The notes beneath the pieces are model-generated. The model was not told the DNA's origin and ran no database searches. It saw only the letters and a list, made by a program, of their open reading frames with translations. This document shows, piece after piece, positions 48,140 through 55,966 of a stretch of 64,000 bases of DNA. Both the position numbers and the translations under genes were made by a program. The stretch spans positions 62,001 through 126,000 of the forward strand of contig NZ_MUMH01000048.1 in the NCBI RefSeq assembly GCF_002155965.1. Direction: 5' to 3'. Positions within the stretch are counted from its first letter, which is position 1. Every line of letters begins with the position of its first letter. This DNA comes from Allokutzneria sp. NRRL B-24872 (GTDB lineage Bacteria > Actinomycetota > Actinomycetes > Mycobacteriales > Pseudonocardiaceae).

Positions 48140-51100
48140 GTGAGTGGGGGAATCGAGTTCCGCATCCTGGGTCCGTTCGACATCACCCGCGACGGCGCGC
48201 CCGTGCCGGTGGCCGCGACGAAGCACCGGGTGCTGCTGGCGCGCCTGCTCGCCGACGCGAACCAGGTCGTTCCAGTCGCCAGGCTCGTCGAGTGCCTGTG
48301 GGACAACGACCCGCCCGTGACGGCGCGTGCCGTCGTGCACACCTACGTCAGCAGGCTGCGGCAGGCGCTCGGTTCGGCTGAGCTGATCGAGACGCTGCCC
48401 AACGGCTACCGCGCCGTCGTCCGCGACGACCAGCTCGACCTGCTCCGATTCCGCTCACTGGTCCGGCTCAGCCGCCAAGCGCGCGATCCCGTCGCCGAGT
48501 CCGCGCTGCTGCGCGAAGCCGCAGAGCTGTGGCGAGGTCCCGCGCTGGCGACCGTGCCCTCCGACGCGCTGCACGCCGACGCCACCCGGCTCGACCACGA
48601 GGAGATGGCCGCCGCCGACCGCCGCGTCGAGCTGGACCTGTCCCTCGGCCGCCACCACGACCTCGTTCCGCAGCTGCGCGCGATGGTGGCGCGTCGGCCG
48701 TTCAGCGAGCGCCCGCTCGGCCAGCTGATGCTCGCGCTGCACCGCAGTGGCCGCCAAGCCGACGCTCTGAGCGCCTACCAGGAGTTCCGCGCGGCACTCG
48801 GTGCCGAGCCCGGCGTCGAGCTTCGCGAGCTGCACCAAGCGATCCTGCGCGGCGAGGACGAGTCACCCGCACCACCCACTCCGTCCACTTCGGACTGGAC
48901 CCCGGTCTCCCAGTTGCCGCCACGCGTCGGTGACTTCGTCGGGCGCTCCGACGAGCTGGCCACGATCTCCGGACTGCTCCGGCGTCGTGGTTCGCTGACC
49001 GCCCCGCTCGTCGTGCTCTCCGGCCCTCCCGGCGTCGGCAAGACCGCGCTCGCCGTCCACGCCGCGCACGAGCTGAAGCCCGATTTCCCCGACGGCCAGC
49101 TCTACGTCAACCTGCGCGGCTACTCCCCCGAACCCGCGCTCACCGCCGCGCAGGTGCTCCCCCAGTTCCTCCGCGCCCTCGGCGTCCCGCCCGAGCAGGT
49201 GCCGCTCGCCGAGCCGGAGCAGGCTTCGCTGTACCGCACCCTGCTGTCCGGCCGCCGCATCCTCGTCGTCCTCGACAACGCCTCCGCCGCCGAGCAGGCC
49301 CGCGCCCTCGCCCCCAGCTCCACGAGCTGCGCCACCGTCGTCACCAGCCGCAACACCCTCGGCGAACTCGTCTCGTCCACCGGCGCCCAACTCGTCCCCG
49401 TCGACGTCCTCGCCCGCGAGCCCGCGCTTCTCCTGCTGGAGCGCATCATCGGCCCCGGCGGCTCCCCCGAGGCCGCCGACACCCTCGTCGACCTCTGCGG
49501 CGCCCTTCCCCTCGCGCTGCGCATCGCCGCCGCCAACATCGCGTTCTCAGTCGACCGCGATCTCCATAATTACCTCGAACAACTTAGGTCGAAAAGCAGA
49601 CTCTCCTCGCTATCAATCGATGGGGATCGAGACGCCGCAGTAAGGTCAAGCTTCGAACTCTCGTACCAGCAGCTGAAACCAGAAACTAGACGCGTCTTTC
49701 GACTTCTGGGCTCAATGCTCGACACAAGCTTCACAAGTTACTCAACGGCCGCCCTCGCCAAAATTTCCATCCAGGCAGCAGAACGAGAACTGAATCTTCT
49801 CCACAGCGCCAATCTGATCGAAAAGAGTCCCATCGAACACTATCACCTGCACGACCTCATCCATTTGTACGCCCATGAAAAATGCATCAAGAACGAACAA
49901 AGGGATGCCATCAAGCAAGCCCATAGCGGGCTTATAGGCTACTACCTGCGGCAGATCCAGGAGGCAAATCTTGCAATCGATCTACCTCTTGGCCTGACGA
50001 CGGCAGACTACACGGGCCCCTGCGAGAATCTAAGCGAAGCCAGCCAAGCACTGTACTGGATAAATAATAATCTTGAAAACTTGCTTGCCGGCACGCTTCA
50101 GGGACAGACTCCGACATCCGCATACCTCGCGGTGTCCATGACAGGATACTTGCGCTCACAGCGAATGCTCAAGGAGCTGAAAAGAATTCTCTCCGCCGCA
50201 CTCGAGGCACCCCACGTCGACGACCACTGGCAACTCAGTTTCGAACTACTCACGAACAAAGGGCACCTTGACTTCACGCAGGGAAAATTCAACTCCGCGA
50301 TCGAGAACTACACGAACGCCAGACGACTACTACCAGAAACAGAACCGCAACAACACGCACGAATGACGCGCAACATCTCCTTGTGCTACCGCCATACCGG
50401 ACATCTCACCCACGCACTCAAGGAGCTTGTCGATCTCGAAAAACGCTCGGAGGGCACCTCCGTCGAGCTGAGCAAGGAACTAAAGCTGCGCGTTTCAAAC
50501 CAAGCTGGCGAAATACTCAACGCACTGGGGAGATTCCGAGAATCCGATCGACACTATCGAGAATCCCTCAACTTTCTGCCAAGAAGAGCAAAAAGTATCG
50601 ATCGCGCGCTCGCCATAGCTAACATGGCCGAGAATCTCATCGACCTTGGCGAGCTCGACGAAGCTGAGAGGCTCCTCAACGAGTCGACAAGCATTCAACG
50701 TGATATTGGATGGAACTTTCCGATCGTTCATTGCGCATATTACCTTCTCGAAATCCACTCAGCCCGCCGAGACAAAGTAGCAGCAAGAGACCTCACCCTG
50801 GAGCTACTGAACATATCACCCGAAGGCCGGGGAGATCACATGGCCGCTACCCGACTTCTCGGAATTTCGCTAGGGCTACTCACCTCCGGAGATGCCACTA
50901 GCGCAATTCGCAGTTACGAAGAAGCACTAGACACCTGCAGAAAGATCTCACTCAAGACAAGCGAGATTGATTCCCTCCTCGGTCTCGCAAACGCGCTCAA
51001 CGAGACGAGGGATGCCGAGCGAGCCCTACAGGTAAGCATTGAAGCGCACAAAATTTCGCATAAAACCTCGCATCAAGCCCACGTAGCGCGGTCTCTGCAA

Positions 51101-51358
51101 TCACAAGCCGAAAGCCTACTACAAATACGGAAAGTCAAGGACTCTTACGCCACCGCAAGTGCGGCCGTAACCCTCCATCGCGATTGCGGAAGCAAACTAG
51201 AACTCGCGCGAAGCCTTCGAACTCTCGGCACAGCGGCAGCAGCTCTCGGCAAGACTTGCCACGCAAATGAATCGTGGACGGAATCCTCGCTCCTATTCAG
51301 TTCCATGAACATTCCAGGTGCGAACGAACTTCGCGCGTTGATCGAGGAGAACCGGTGA
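48140..51358 (+). CDS. AfsR/SARP-family regulator, SARP-NB-ARC-TPR, composition chimera
   Basis: 1072 aa. DNA-binding winged helix (1-95), BTAD (to about 245), NB-ARC with intact Walker A LSGPPGVGKTA (about 293), Walker B ILVVLDN, VVTSRN sensor and CGALPLALRIAA, then a winged helix and a TPR-rich C-terminus (about 640-1070, e.g. YTNARRLLPE, HYRESLNFLP, SYEEALDTCRK). AfsR-like proteins couple a signal to antibiotic gene activation. G/C content breaks sharply near codon 470: a 60-base line at 49441 has 47 G/C, one at 49561 has 26. The reading frame stays open throughout, and I saw no in-frame TTA. GTG at 48140. Confidence 0.88.
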   Translation: MSGGIEFRILGPFDITRDGAPVPVAATKHRVLLARLLADANQVVPVARLVECLWDNDPPVTARAVVHTYVSRLRQALGSAELIETLPNGYRAVVRDDQLDLLRFRSLVRLSRQARDPVAESALLREAAELWRGPALATVPSDALHADATRLDHEEMAAADRRVELDLSLGRHHDLVPQLRAMVARRPFSERPLGQLMLALHRSGRQADALSAYQEFRAALGAEPGVELRELHQAILRGEDESPAPPTPSTSDWTPVSQLPPRVGDFVGRSDELATISGLLRRRGSLTAPLVVLSGPPGVGKTALAVHAAHELKPDFPDGQLYVNLRGYSPEPALTAAQVLPQFLRALGVPPEQVPLAEPEQASLYRTLLSGRRILVVLDNASAAEQARALAPSSTSCATVVTSRNTLGELVSSTGAQLVPVDVLAREPALLLLERIIGPGGSPEAADTLVDLCGALPLALRIAAANIAFSVDRDLHNYLEQLRSKSRLSSLSIDGDRDAAVRSSFELSYQQLKPETRRVFRLLGSMLDTSFTSYSTAALAKISIQAAERELNLLHSANLIEKSPIEHYHLHDLIHLYAHEKCIKNEQRDAIKQAHSGLIGYYLRQIQEANLAIDLPLGLTTADYTGPCENLSEASQALYWINNNLENLLAGTLQGQTPTSAYLAVSMTGYLRSQRMLKELKRILSAALEAPHVDDHWQLSFELLTNKGHLDFTQGKFNSAIENYTNARRLLPETEPQQHARMTRNISLCYRHTGHLTHALKELVDLEKRSEGTSVELSKELKLRVSNQAGEILNALGRFRESDRHYRESLNFLPRRAKSIDRALAIANMAENLIDLGELDEAERLLNESTSIQRDIGWNFPIVHCAYYLLEIHSARRDKVAARDLTLELLNISPEGRGDHMAATRLLGISLGLLTSGDATSAIRSYEEALDTCRKISLKTSEIDSLLGLANALNETRDAERALQVSIEAHKISHKTSHQAHVARSLQSQAESLLQIRKVKDSYATASAAVTLHRDCGSKLELARSLRTLGTAAAALGKTCHANESWTESSLLFSSMNIPGANELRALIEENR
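49550..51358 (+). other. Low-GC segment within the AfsR-like gene
   Basis: From about 49550 to the stop codon, A/T-ending codons and AGA, ATA and CTA become frequent, unlike any other long coding stretch in the window. The boundary is abrupt and falls inside the NB-ARC domain after CGALPLALRIAAANIAF. It ends exactly with the gene; the downstream peptidase gene is again GC-rich. This points to acquisition of the sensory half from a lower-GC source or an unusual mutational history. Confidence 0.8.
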
Positions 51359-52747
51359 TCAGCCGAAGGTCTTGCGGAGGAACTGGCCCCAGCCTCGGAT
51401 GATCTCGGCGCGGTCGGTGTCGAGGACGTCGCGCAGGACGCCGTCGACCACGCCGTCGGGGACGCGGCCGACTCCGGCGAGGCGGCGGTAGAGCTCGACG
51501 ACCTTGGCCTCGCCGTACTGCTGCGACAGGAACAGCATCGTGGTCCACGCCGTCTGGTAGGCGAGGTCGAGGCGGCTGCCGCCCGCGCGGAAGTCGGCGT
51601 CGGAGGGCAGTGCGAGCGGCGGACCGGAGAGGCGCAGCTGCTTGGCGAGGTCGGGGGCGGCCTCGCGCGGGGAGATGCCGCTGTCGCGGTAACCGACGTA
51701 GTCGGCGAAGCCCTCCAACAGCCACATGGGGGCGCCGTCGACGGTGTCGGAGCGGGCGGCGATGTGGGTGATCTCGTGGCGGAGGACTACGCGCAGCGAA
51801 CTGGCGGACAGCCGGGTTGCGGTGCGCGGGTTGAAGACCACGCGAGCGCCTTCGACGATGTCGCTGTCATGGTCGACGCGGTCGGCGACGGCGACGGCCG
51901 CGATGGCGTCAACGGCGAACTCGGTGCCGACCATGGCCTGCAACTCGGCGGTGGTCTCGGGCAGCATCACGGCGACGCGTTGGGTCCACTGTTGGCCCCA
52001 CACCTCGGAAACCGCGCGGATCGCGGCGTCCAGCTCACCGGCGACGCGGTTGGCGAGCGCCTGGTTGCCGCCGTGGCTGAGGACGATCCCGAACTCGGTC
52101 TTGTCGACGCGGCAGTGCCCGAAGTCCCACGGGCCACGCCACGTCTTGCGACCGCGATCGGCCAGCGCGGTGTCCGAAGTGAGGTACCAGTCGCTGCCGC
52201 GGCGGGCGAAGAGATAGCCCATGGGGCGGCTGGTCGCGGCGCGGTCGACGCCGTCGAAGGCGTAGCTCAGCTCGACGCGCGGCGCCCACAGCTCGTCGGG
52301 CGGGCGTTCGCCGAAGAGGGAGTCCAGCTCGCCGAGGGAGTCGGTGGAGTCGATCCGGTAGCGCCACTCGCGCAGCGGAACCCCGCGCAGATTGGCGAAG
52401 ACCGCCTGCTGCGTCGCGAGGAACTTCGAGTCGGCGAGCGGGTCCAGGGTGCTCATGAACGCGGAGAGGTCGCGGCTCTGCACCGCGTCGGCCCGGCGCC
52501 GGAGCAGGTCGGTGACCGAGGAGATCCGGCTGCGGCCCAGCTCCACGGAGGGCTCGACGGCCGGTTCGGGCGGGGCCGGGCGGGCGTTGGGGTCCAGCGA
52601 GGGGGCGGTCTGCTCGGCGGGCGCGACGGGATCGGCCGCTGGCAGGGACACGACCGTCAGCCCCGCGAGGAGGACGGCGGCGACCGCCGCGGCCAACCAG
52701 TTCCGATAGCGGCCCTGCCAGCTCACCCTCGAATCGTAGGGCCACAC
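51359..52747 (-). CDS. Membrane-anchored zinc metallopeptidase-like protein
   Basis: 462 aa. Short cytoplasmic start, one membrane helix (WLAAAVAAVLLAGLTVVSL), a Pro/Ala-rich linker, a domain of about 180 aa resembling a nuclear-transport-factor-2-type fold (LRRRADAVQSRDLSAFMSTLDPLADSKF), then a gluzincin-like peptidase domain with VVLRHEITHIAAR (HExxH) and the downstream Glu in WLLEGFADYVGYRD. The active site faces outside the cell. Its stop lies next to that of the AfsR-like gene. ATG at 52747 or GTG at 52726. The substrate is unknown; envelope proteins are likely. Confidence 0.8.
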   Translation of the reverse strand: MWPYDSRVSWQGRYRNWLAAAVAAVLLAGLTVVSLPAADPVAPAEQTAPSLDPNARPAPPEPAVEPSVELGRSRISSVTDLLRRRADAVQSRDLSAFMSTLDPLADSKFLATQQAVFANLRGVPLREWRYRIDSTDSLGELDSLFGERPPDELWAPRVELSYAFDGVDRAATSRPMGYLFARRGSDWYLTSDTALADRGRKTWRGPWDFGHCRVDKTEFGIVLSHGGNQALANRVAGELDAAIRAVSEVWGQQWTQRVAVMLPETTAELQAMVGTEFAVDAIAAVAVADRVDHDSDIVEGARVVFNPRTATRLSASSLRVVLRHEITHIAARSDTVDGAPMWLLEGFADYVGYRDSGISPREAAPDLAKQLRLSGPPLALPSDADFRAGGSRLDLAYQTAWTTMLFLSQQYGEAKVVELYRRLAGVGRVPDGVVDGVLRDVLDTDRAEIIRGWGQFLRKTFG

Positions 52748-52751
52748 ACGG

Positions 52752-52789
52752 CTCGAGGCCGGTAGCCCACTAGGGGGACCGGCCTCGAG
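52752..52789. terminator. 12-bp terminator hairpin after the NlpC/P60 gene
   Basis: CTCGAGGCCGGT (52752-52763) pairs perfectly with ACCGGCCTCGAG (52778-52789), 22 bp past the stop of the minus-strand hydrolase gene. Confidence 0.8.
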
Positions 52790-52810
52790 GCGTTGCTCAC
52801 AAGCTGGGGA

Positions 52811-53863
52811 TCAGCCCATTCGACGGACTGAGACGAGGTCGCTCTGCACCTTGTCGTACTTCAGCGGCTGGCCGCTGGTCGACGCGTGGAACTGCATGCC
52901 GTTTCCCGCGTAGAGAGCGACGTGGTGGATGCCCCTCGACCCGAAGAACAACAGGTCACCGGGCTTCCATGCGTCTCGGTTTCCGACCGGGACCGCGCTG
53001 CCGACCCTGGCCTGTTGGGCGCTGGAGCGGGGCAGCTTCACGCCGACCTTCGAGTACGCCCAAGAGGTGAGCCCGGAGCAGTCGTAGGAGTTCGGGCCCT
53101 CGGCACCCCAGACGTAGGGCTTGCCCTTCTGCGTCACCGCGTGCTTCAACGCGGCCGTGCCCAGACCGCCGTCGGGGAGGTCGGACAGGTCGATGTCCAG
53201 GCCCGCGTCTTCGAGCTTCTTCTTCTCAGCCAGGCTCAGGCGGTCCAGCGCCTGCTGGGCCTTCTCCTGCTTCTTGGCCGCTTCCTTCTTGCGGTTCTCC
53301 AGCTCGCCCTTGATCCGCGCGGACTCCGTGGCGGCGGTGGCGGCCTTCGCCTTGGCCTCGTCCGCCAGGCGGGCGGCGGTCTTGGCCTGGTTGATCGTCG
53401 CGTTGAGCTTGTCCAGCGAGTCCTTGCTCTCGCTCGTGATCAGATCGACCATCGAGAGCTTGTCCAGGAACTCGTTCGGGGACCGGCTCAGCAGCAGGGC
53501 GCTGATGTGGTTGACCCGGGTGCCCTGGAAGTTGGAGCTGGCCAGCTGGTCGACGCGACCGCGCAGCTCGCCCTCCTGCTGCTTGGCGAGCTCACCGGCG
53601 GCGTTGGCCTTGGTCAGCTCCTCGTTGGCCTTGGTGACCTCGCCTTCCTTGGCCTTGAGGTCGTCGTTGGCCTTGTGCAGCTCCTCGGTGAGCTTCTCAG
53701 CTTCCTCGCTGAGGGCCTTGAGCTGCTTGAGCGCCTCGGAGGCGTTCGCCGGAGTGTCCGGGTCGGCGACAGCCGGGGTCACCGGAACCATGCTCACGGC
53801 CACTGCGACAGCACCTGCGGTGAGAGCCCCGCGCATGGTGCGCTTCAGTCGGTTCGACGCCAC
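52811..53863 (-). CDS. NlpC/P60 peptidoglycan endopeptidase (RipA/RipB-like)
   Basis: 350 aa. The signal peptide is GALTAGAVAVAVSMVPVTPAVA, cleaved near residue 33. A long coiled coil follows, rich in Lys, Glu and Ala (about 40-225), then a C-terminal NlpC/P60 domain with catalytic Cys in SYDCSGLTSWAYSKVG, His in RGIHHVALYAG and final polar residue in MQFHAST. It cleaves the stem peptide of peptidoglycan. Position matches Rv2190c. The GTG start lies 12 bases after AAGGAG, directly behind a c-di-AMP riboswitch that should lower expression when c-di-AMP is high. Confidence 0.92.
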   Translation of the reverse strand: MASNRLKRTMRGALTAGAVAVAVSMVPVTPAVADPDTPANASEALKQLKALSEEAEKLTEELHKANDDLKAKEGEVTKANEELTKANAAGELAKQQEGELRGRVDQLASSNFQGTRVNHISALLLSRSPNEFLDKLSMVDLITSESKDSLDKLNATINQAKTAARLADEAKAKAATAATESARIKGELENRKKEAAKKQEKAQQALDRLSLAEKKKLEDAGLDIDLSDLPDGGLGTAALKHAVTQKGKPYVWGAEGPNSYDCSGLTSWAYSKVGVKLPRSSAQQARVGSAVPVGNRDAWKPGDLLFFGSRGIHHVALYAGNGMQFHASTSGQPLKYDKVQSDLVSVRRMG

Positions 53864-53882
53864 GTCGACGCATTGCTCCTTC

Positions 53883-54015
53883 GTGCTCCGACCGCCTACC
53901 GGGTTAGCTGACGGGTTCGGGCCGGAAGCTGCCCTACCGGCCCGCAGGCCGGATTCACCCCAACTCACTGGGTCCCCGGTTCGGCTCCCCGACAGGCCGA
54001 TTCGGCGGTGATCAC
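53883..54015 (-). promoter_or_regulatory. c-di-AMP (ydaO-yuaA) riboswitch
   Basis: The minus-strand leader carries the conserved ydaO blocks in order: CGGGGACCCA (about 53968-53977), GGGGTGAATCC (53951-53961), a GGCC-rich stem, CCGTCAGCTAACC (53902-53914) and GTAGGC (53894-53899). It ends about 20 nt before the GTG. In actinomycetes this class sits upstream of cell-wall hydrolase genes and turns them off when it binds c-di-AMP. Confidence 0.93.
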
Positions 54016-54175
54016 GCGGAGCCGCCCGGTGTGGACGGCTGCTCGCCGCGAAATCTCGGCTAGGTTACGAAACGTGAGACCTCGCGTCCACCGGCGTCAA
54101 CGAGAAAGTCGTGAAAACACGCACAAGGCATCGTTCGGCGTAGCCACGGCTCCGCCCGGTGACCGGTTGCGCTGA

Positions 54176-54409
54176 TCAGCCGACCTGCCGCCTTGCCCGT
54201 TCGGCGTCATCGTCCGACCGCTCGGCAGCACGGGTCCGCACCGGTTCGAGCGGGATCAGCCGCAAAACCGGCAGTTCGACTGCGGACGGCGCCACCACCT
54301 GCGGCTCAGGCCCCTCGACGAGTTCCGGCGGCACGCCGATCAGGACCGCGAGCGCGCAGTCGTGACAGCCGGGGCCGCGCCGTGGGCACCCGTCGCAATC
54401 GATGATCAC
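54176..54409 (-). CDS. Small cysteine-rich protein
   Basis: 77 aa from a GTG at 54409. The N-terminus is a dense Cys/His site: VIIDCDGCPRRGPGCHDCALAVLIG (four Cys, one His), followed by an acidic/Pro linker and a basic tail (RTRAAERSDDDAERARRQVG). The Cys pattern suggests zinc or iron-sulfur binding. Small proteins with this CxxC...CxxC start occur in other actinomycetes near the NlpC/P60 and NYN genes and are uncharacterised. A one-mismatch LexA-type palindrome lies 16 bp upstream of the start. Confidence 0.65.
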   Translation of the reverse strand: MIIDCDGCPRRGPGCHDCALAVLIGVPPELVEGPEPQVVAPSAVELPVLRLIPLEPVRTRAAERSDDDAERARRQVG

Positions 54410-54424
54410 GCCGCGAACCTCCGT

Positions 54425-54440
54425 TCGATCATATGTTCGA
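54425..54440 (-). promoter_or_regulatory. Candidate LexA box upstream of the Cys-rich protein gene
   Basis: TCGATCATATGTTCGA differs from TCGAACNNNNGTTCGA at one fixed position. It lies 16 bp before the GTG at 54409. It may bind LexA weakly or another regulator. Confidence 0.45.
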
Positions 54441-54487
54441 ACGAAGCTTAGGGTCCTCCGGCGCACTTGTCTAAAGAGAGCTGCGTC

Positions 54488-55879
54488 TCACACCCGTCCG
54501 AGGCGCGCGATCAACACGGCGGAGGGAACGGGATGGGCCCCGCGCCGCCGCACGGAGTCGGCCACGGCGCGGTCCGACGTGGCGACCACAACCGGCCTAC
54601 CTTCGGGTTCAGCCGTAACGAGAGCACGAATCACGTCGTCGGCGAGGACACCGGGATCGCTGAACAGGACGCGCACTCCGCGCGGCGGAGCTTGCGGCAC
54701 AGCGACGACTCCGGCGCCGTCGAACACAACGGTGACTTCGGCGCCCGTGCGCGCGGCGAGCGCGGCGAGCTGCTGGTTGAGCCGGTCGCGCTGCTCGGAG
54801 AGCGTCAGGTCGGGATAGCCGGTCTTGGTGACGTTGTAGCCGTCCACCACCATGTGCACGCTCGGCAGCGCCAGCAAGCGGTCCAGGGCGGCTGGGTCCT
54901 CGACGCGGCCCACGGTGCCGTGCGCGGTTGTCGCGCCACGCACCATGTCCGCGGGGCGCGGCCCACTGCCCCCGAGCGCGAGTTCCCTGCGCAGCCCGGT
55001 CACCGCTCCGGCGAGGGTGTCCACCAGCAGCTCCAGCCGGACCTCATCGGCCTGACGCGCCTCTCTCGCGGACTGGCGAGCGATCTCCGCGTCCTCCTTC
55101 GCCCGCGCGGCGCGGTTGCGCTCCAGTTCCGCGCGCTCGCGCTCGCGGTCGCGCGTGGCGCGCAAGGTCTGCGTCTCCGCTTCGAACTCGGCCCGGCTGC
55201 GCTGGAGCTCCTCCGCCGCTGCCGCTGCCTCGTCGCGGGCCTGCTTGAGCCGGACTCCCTGCTCCCGCAGTCGCTTGCGGAGTTTCTCCAGCTCGGCCTC
55301 GCGGTCGGTGCTGACCTGGTGCACCGCGCCCTTGGCGGTGTCGAGCTCGGCGTGCAGCCGCTCCGCCTCGGCCGCGAGCTTGTCCGCCTTGAGGATCGCC
55401 GCGTCGCGGTCGGCGCGCAGGTGCGCGTCCTCGGTGCGGCGCGCGACCAGCTCGATGTAGAGCTGCGCGGTCTCGGCCTCGATCAGCACGGCGGCGGCAC
55501 CGGAGGCCACCGCGTCGGCCGGGTTCAGCTCCAGCACGGAGGGCCGGTGCTCGCGGCACCACTCGACGACCGCGGTGCGGAACGCCTGGTTGTCGCGGAG
55601 CGCGGCCAGCAGCGGTCCCGCGCCGAGGCGGGCGCGCTTGGCGGGAGCGAACTTCGCGACGGCGCGCAGCGTCTGCGGGACGTCGAACCTGGACAGCGTG
55701 CCGAGCGCCTCGGCCGCCAGTTCGGCGAGGCGCGCGCGGATCGGATCGGGAATCCCGCTCCAGTCCGGGACCTCCTCGGTGCCAGCCTGGTCCGCGACGG
55801 CCGGCTGACCGTCCATCGTGGACTGCCGGTCGTCCGGATCAGGCTGTTCGCCGCCGGAAGGCTGTTCTTGGGCTGACAC
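54488..55879 (-). CDS. NYN (PIN-like) domain ribonuclease with coiled coil
   Basis: 463 aa. The N-terminal helical domain is WSGIPDPIRARLAELAAEALGTL, with FAPAKRARLGAGPLLAAL. A long Arg/Glu/Ala coiled coil occupies the middle (about 140-290). The C-terminal NYN/YacP-type nuclease domain has VVDGYNVTKTGYPDLTLSEQRDRL, VTVVFDGAG, DPGVLADDVIRALV and VVATSDRAVAD, with the conserved acidic residues. It probably cleaves RNA. GTG at 55879. It is divergent from the dnaQ-uvrC fusion; their starts are 87 bp apart. Confidence 0.87.
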   Translation of the reverse strand: MSAQEQPSGGEQPDPDDRQSTMDGQPAVADQAGTEEVPDWSGIPDPIRARLAELAAEALGTLSRFDVPQTLRAVAKFAPAKRARLGAGPLLAALRDNQAFRTAVVEWCREHRPSVLELNPADAVASGAAAVLIEAETAQLYIELVARRTEDAHLRADRDAAILKADKLAAEAERLHAELDTAKGAVHQVSTDREAELEKLRKRLREQGVRLKQARDEAAAAAEELQRSRAEFEAETQTLRATRDRERERAELERNRAARAKEDAEIARQSAREARQADEVRLELLVDTLAGAVTGLRRELALGGSGPRPADMVRGATTAHGTVGRVEDPAALDRLLALPSVHMVVDGYNVTKTGYPDLTLSEQRDRLNQQLAALAARTGAEVTVVFDGAGVVAVPQAPPRGVRVLFSDPGVLADDVIRALVTAEPEGRPVVVATSDRAVADSVRRRGAHPVPSAVLIARLGRV

Positions 55880-55935
55880 CGTCCCAGGCTACGGCCTGCC
55901 CCCGCACGGACGCAGCTGGCTTCCCGGCCGCCGTG

Positions 55936-55958
55936 TTGTCAGACCCCTGCTCTAGCTT
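55936..55958 (+). promoter_or_regulatory. PafBC-type damage promoter of the dnaQ-uvrC fusion gene
   Basis: TTGTCAGAC (55936-55944), eight bases, TAGCTT (55953-55958), then eight bases to the ATG, giving a leaderless mRNA. This is the best match in the window to the mycobacterial TTGTCRGTG-N8-TAnnnT layout. Confidence 0.75.
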
Positions 55959-55966
55959 CTCCGGCG

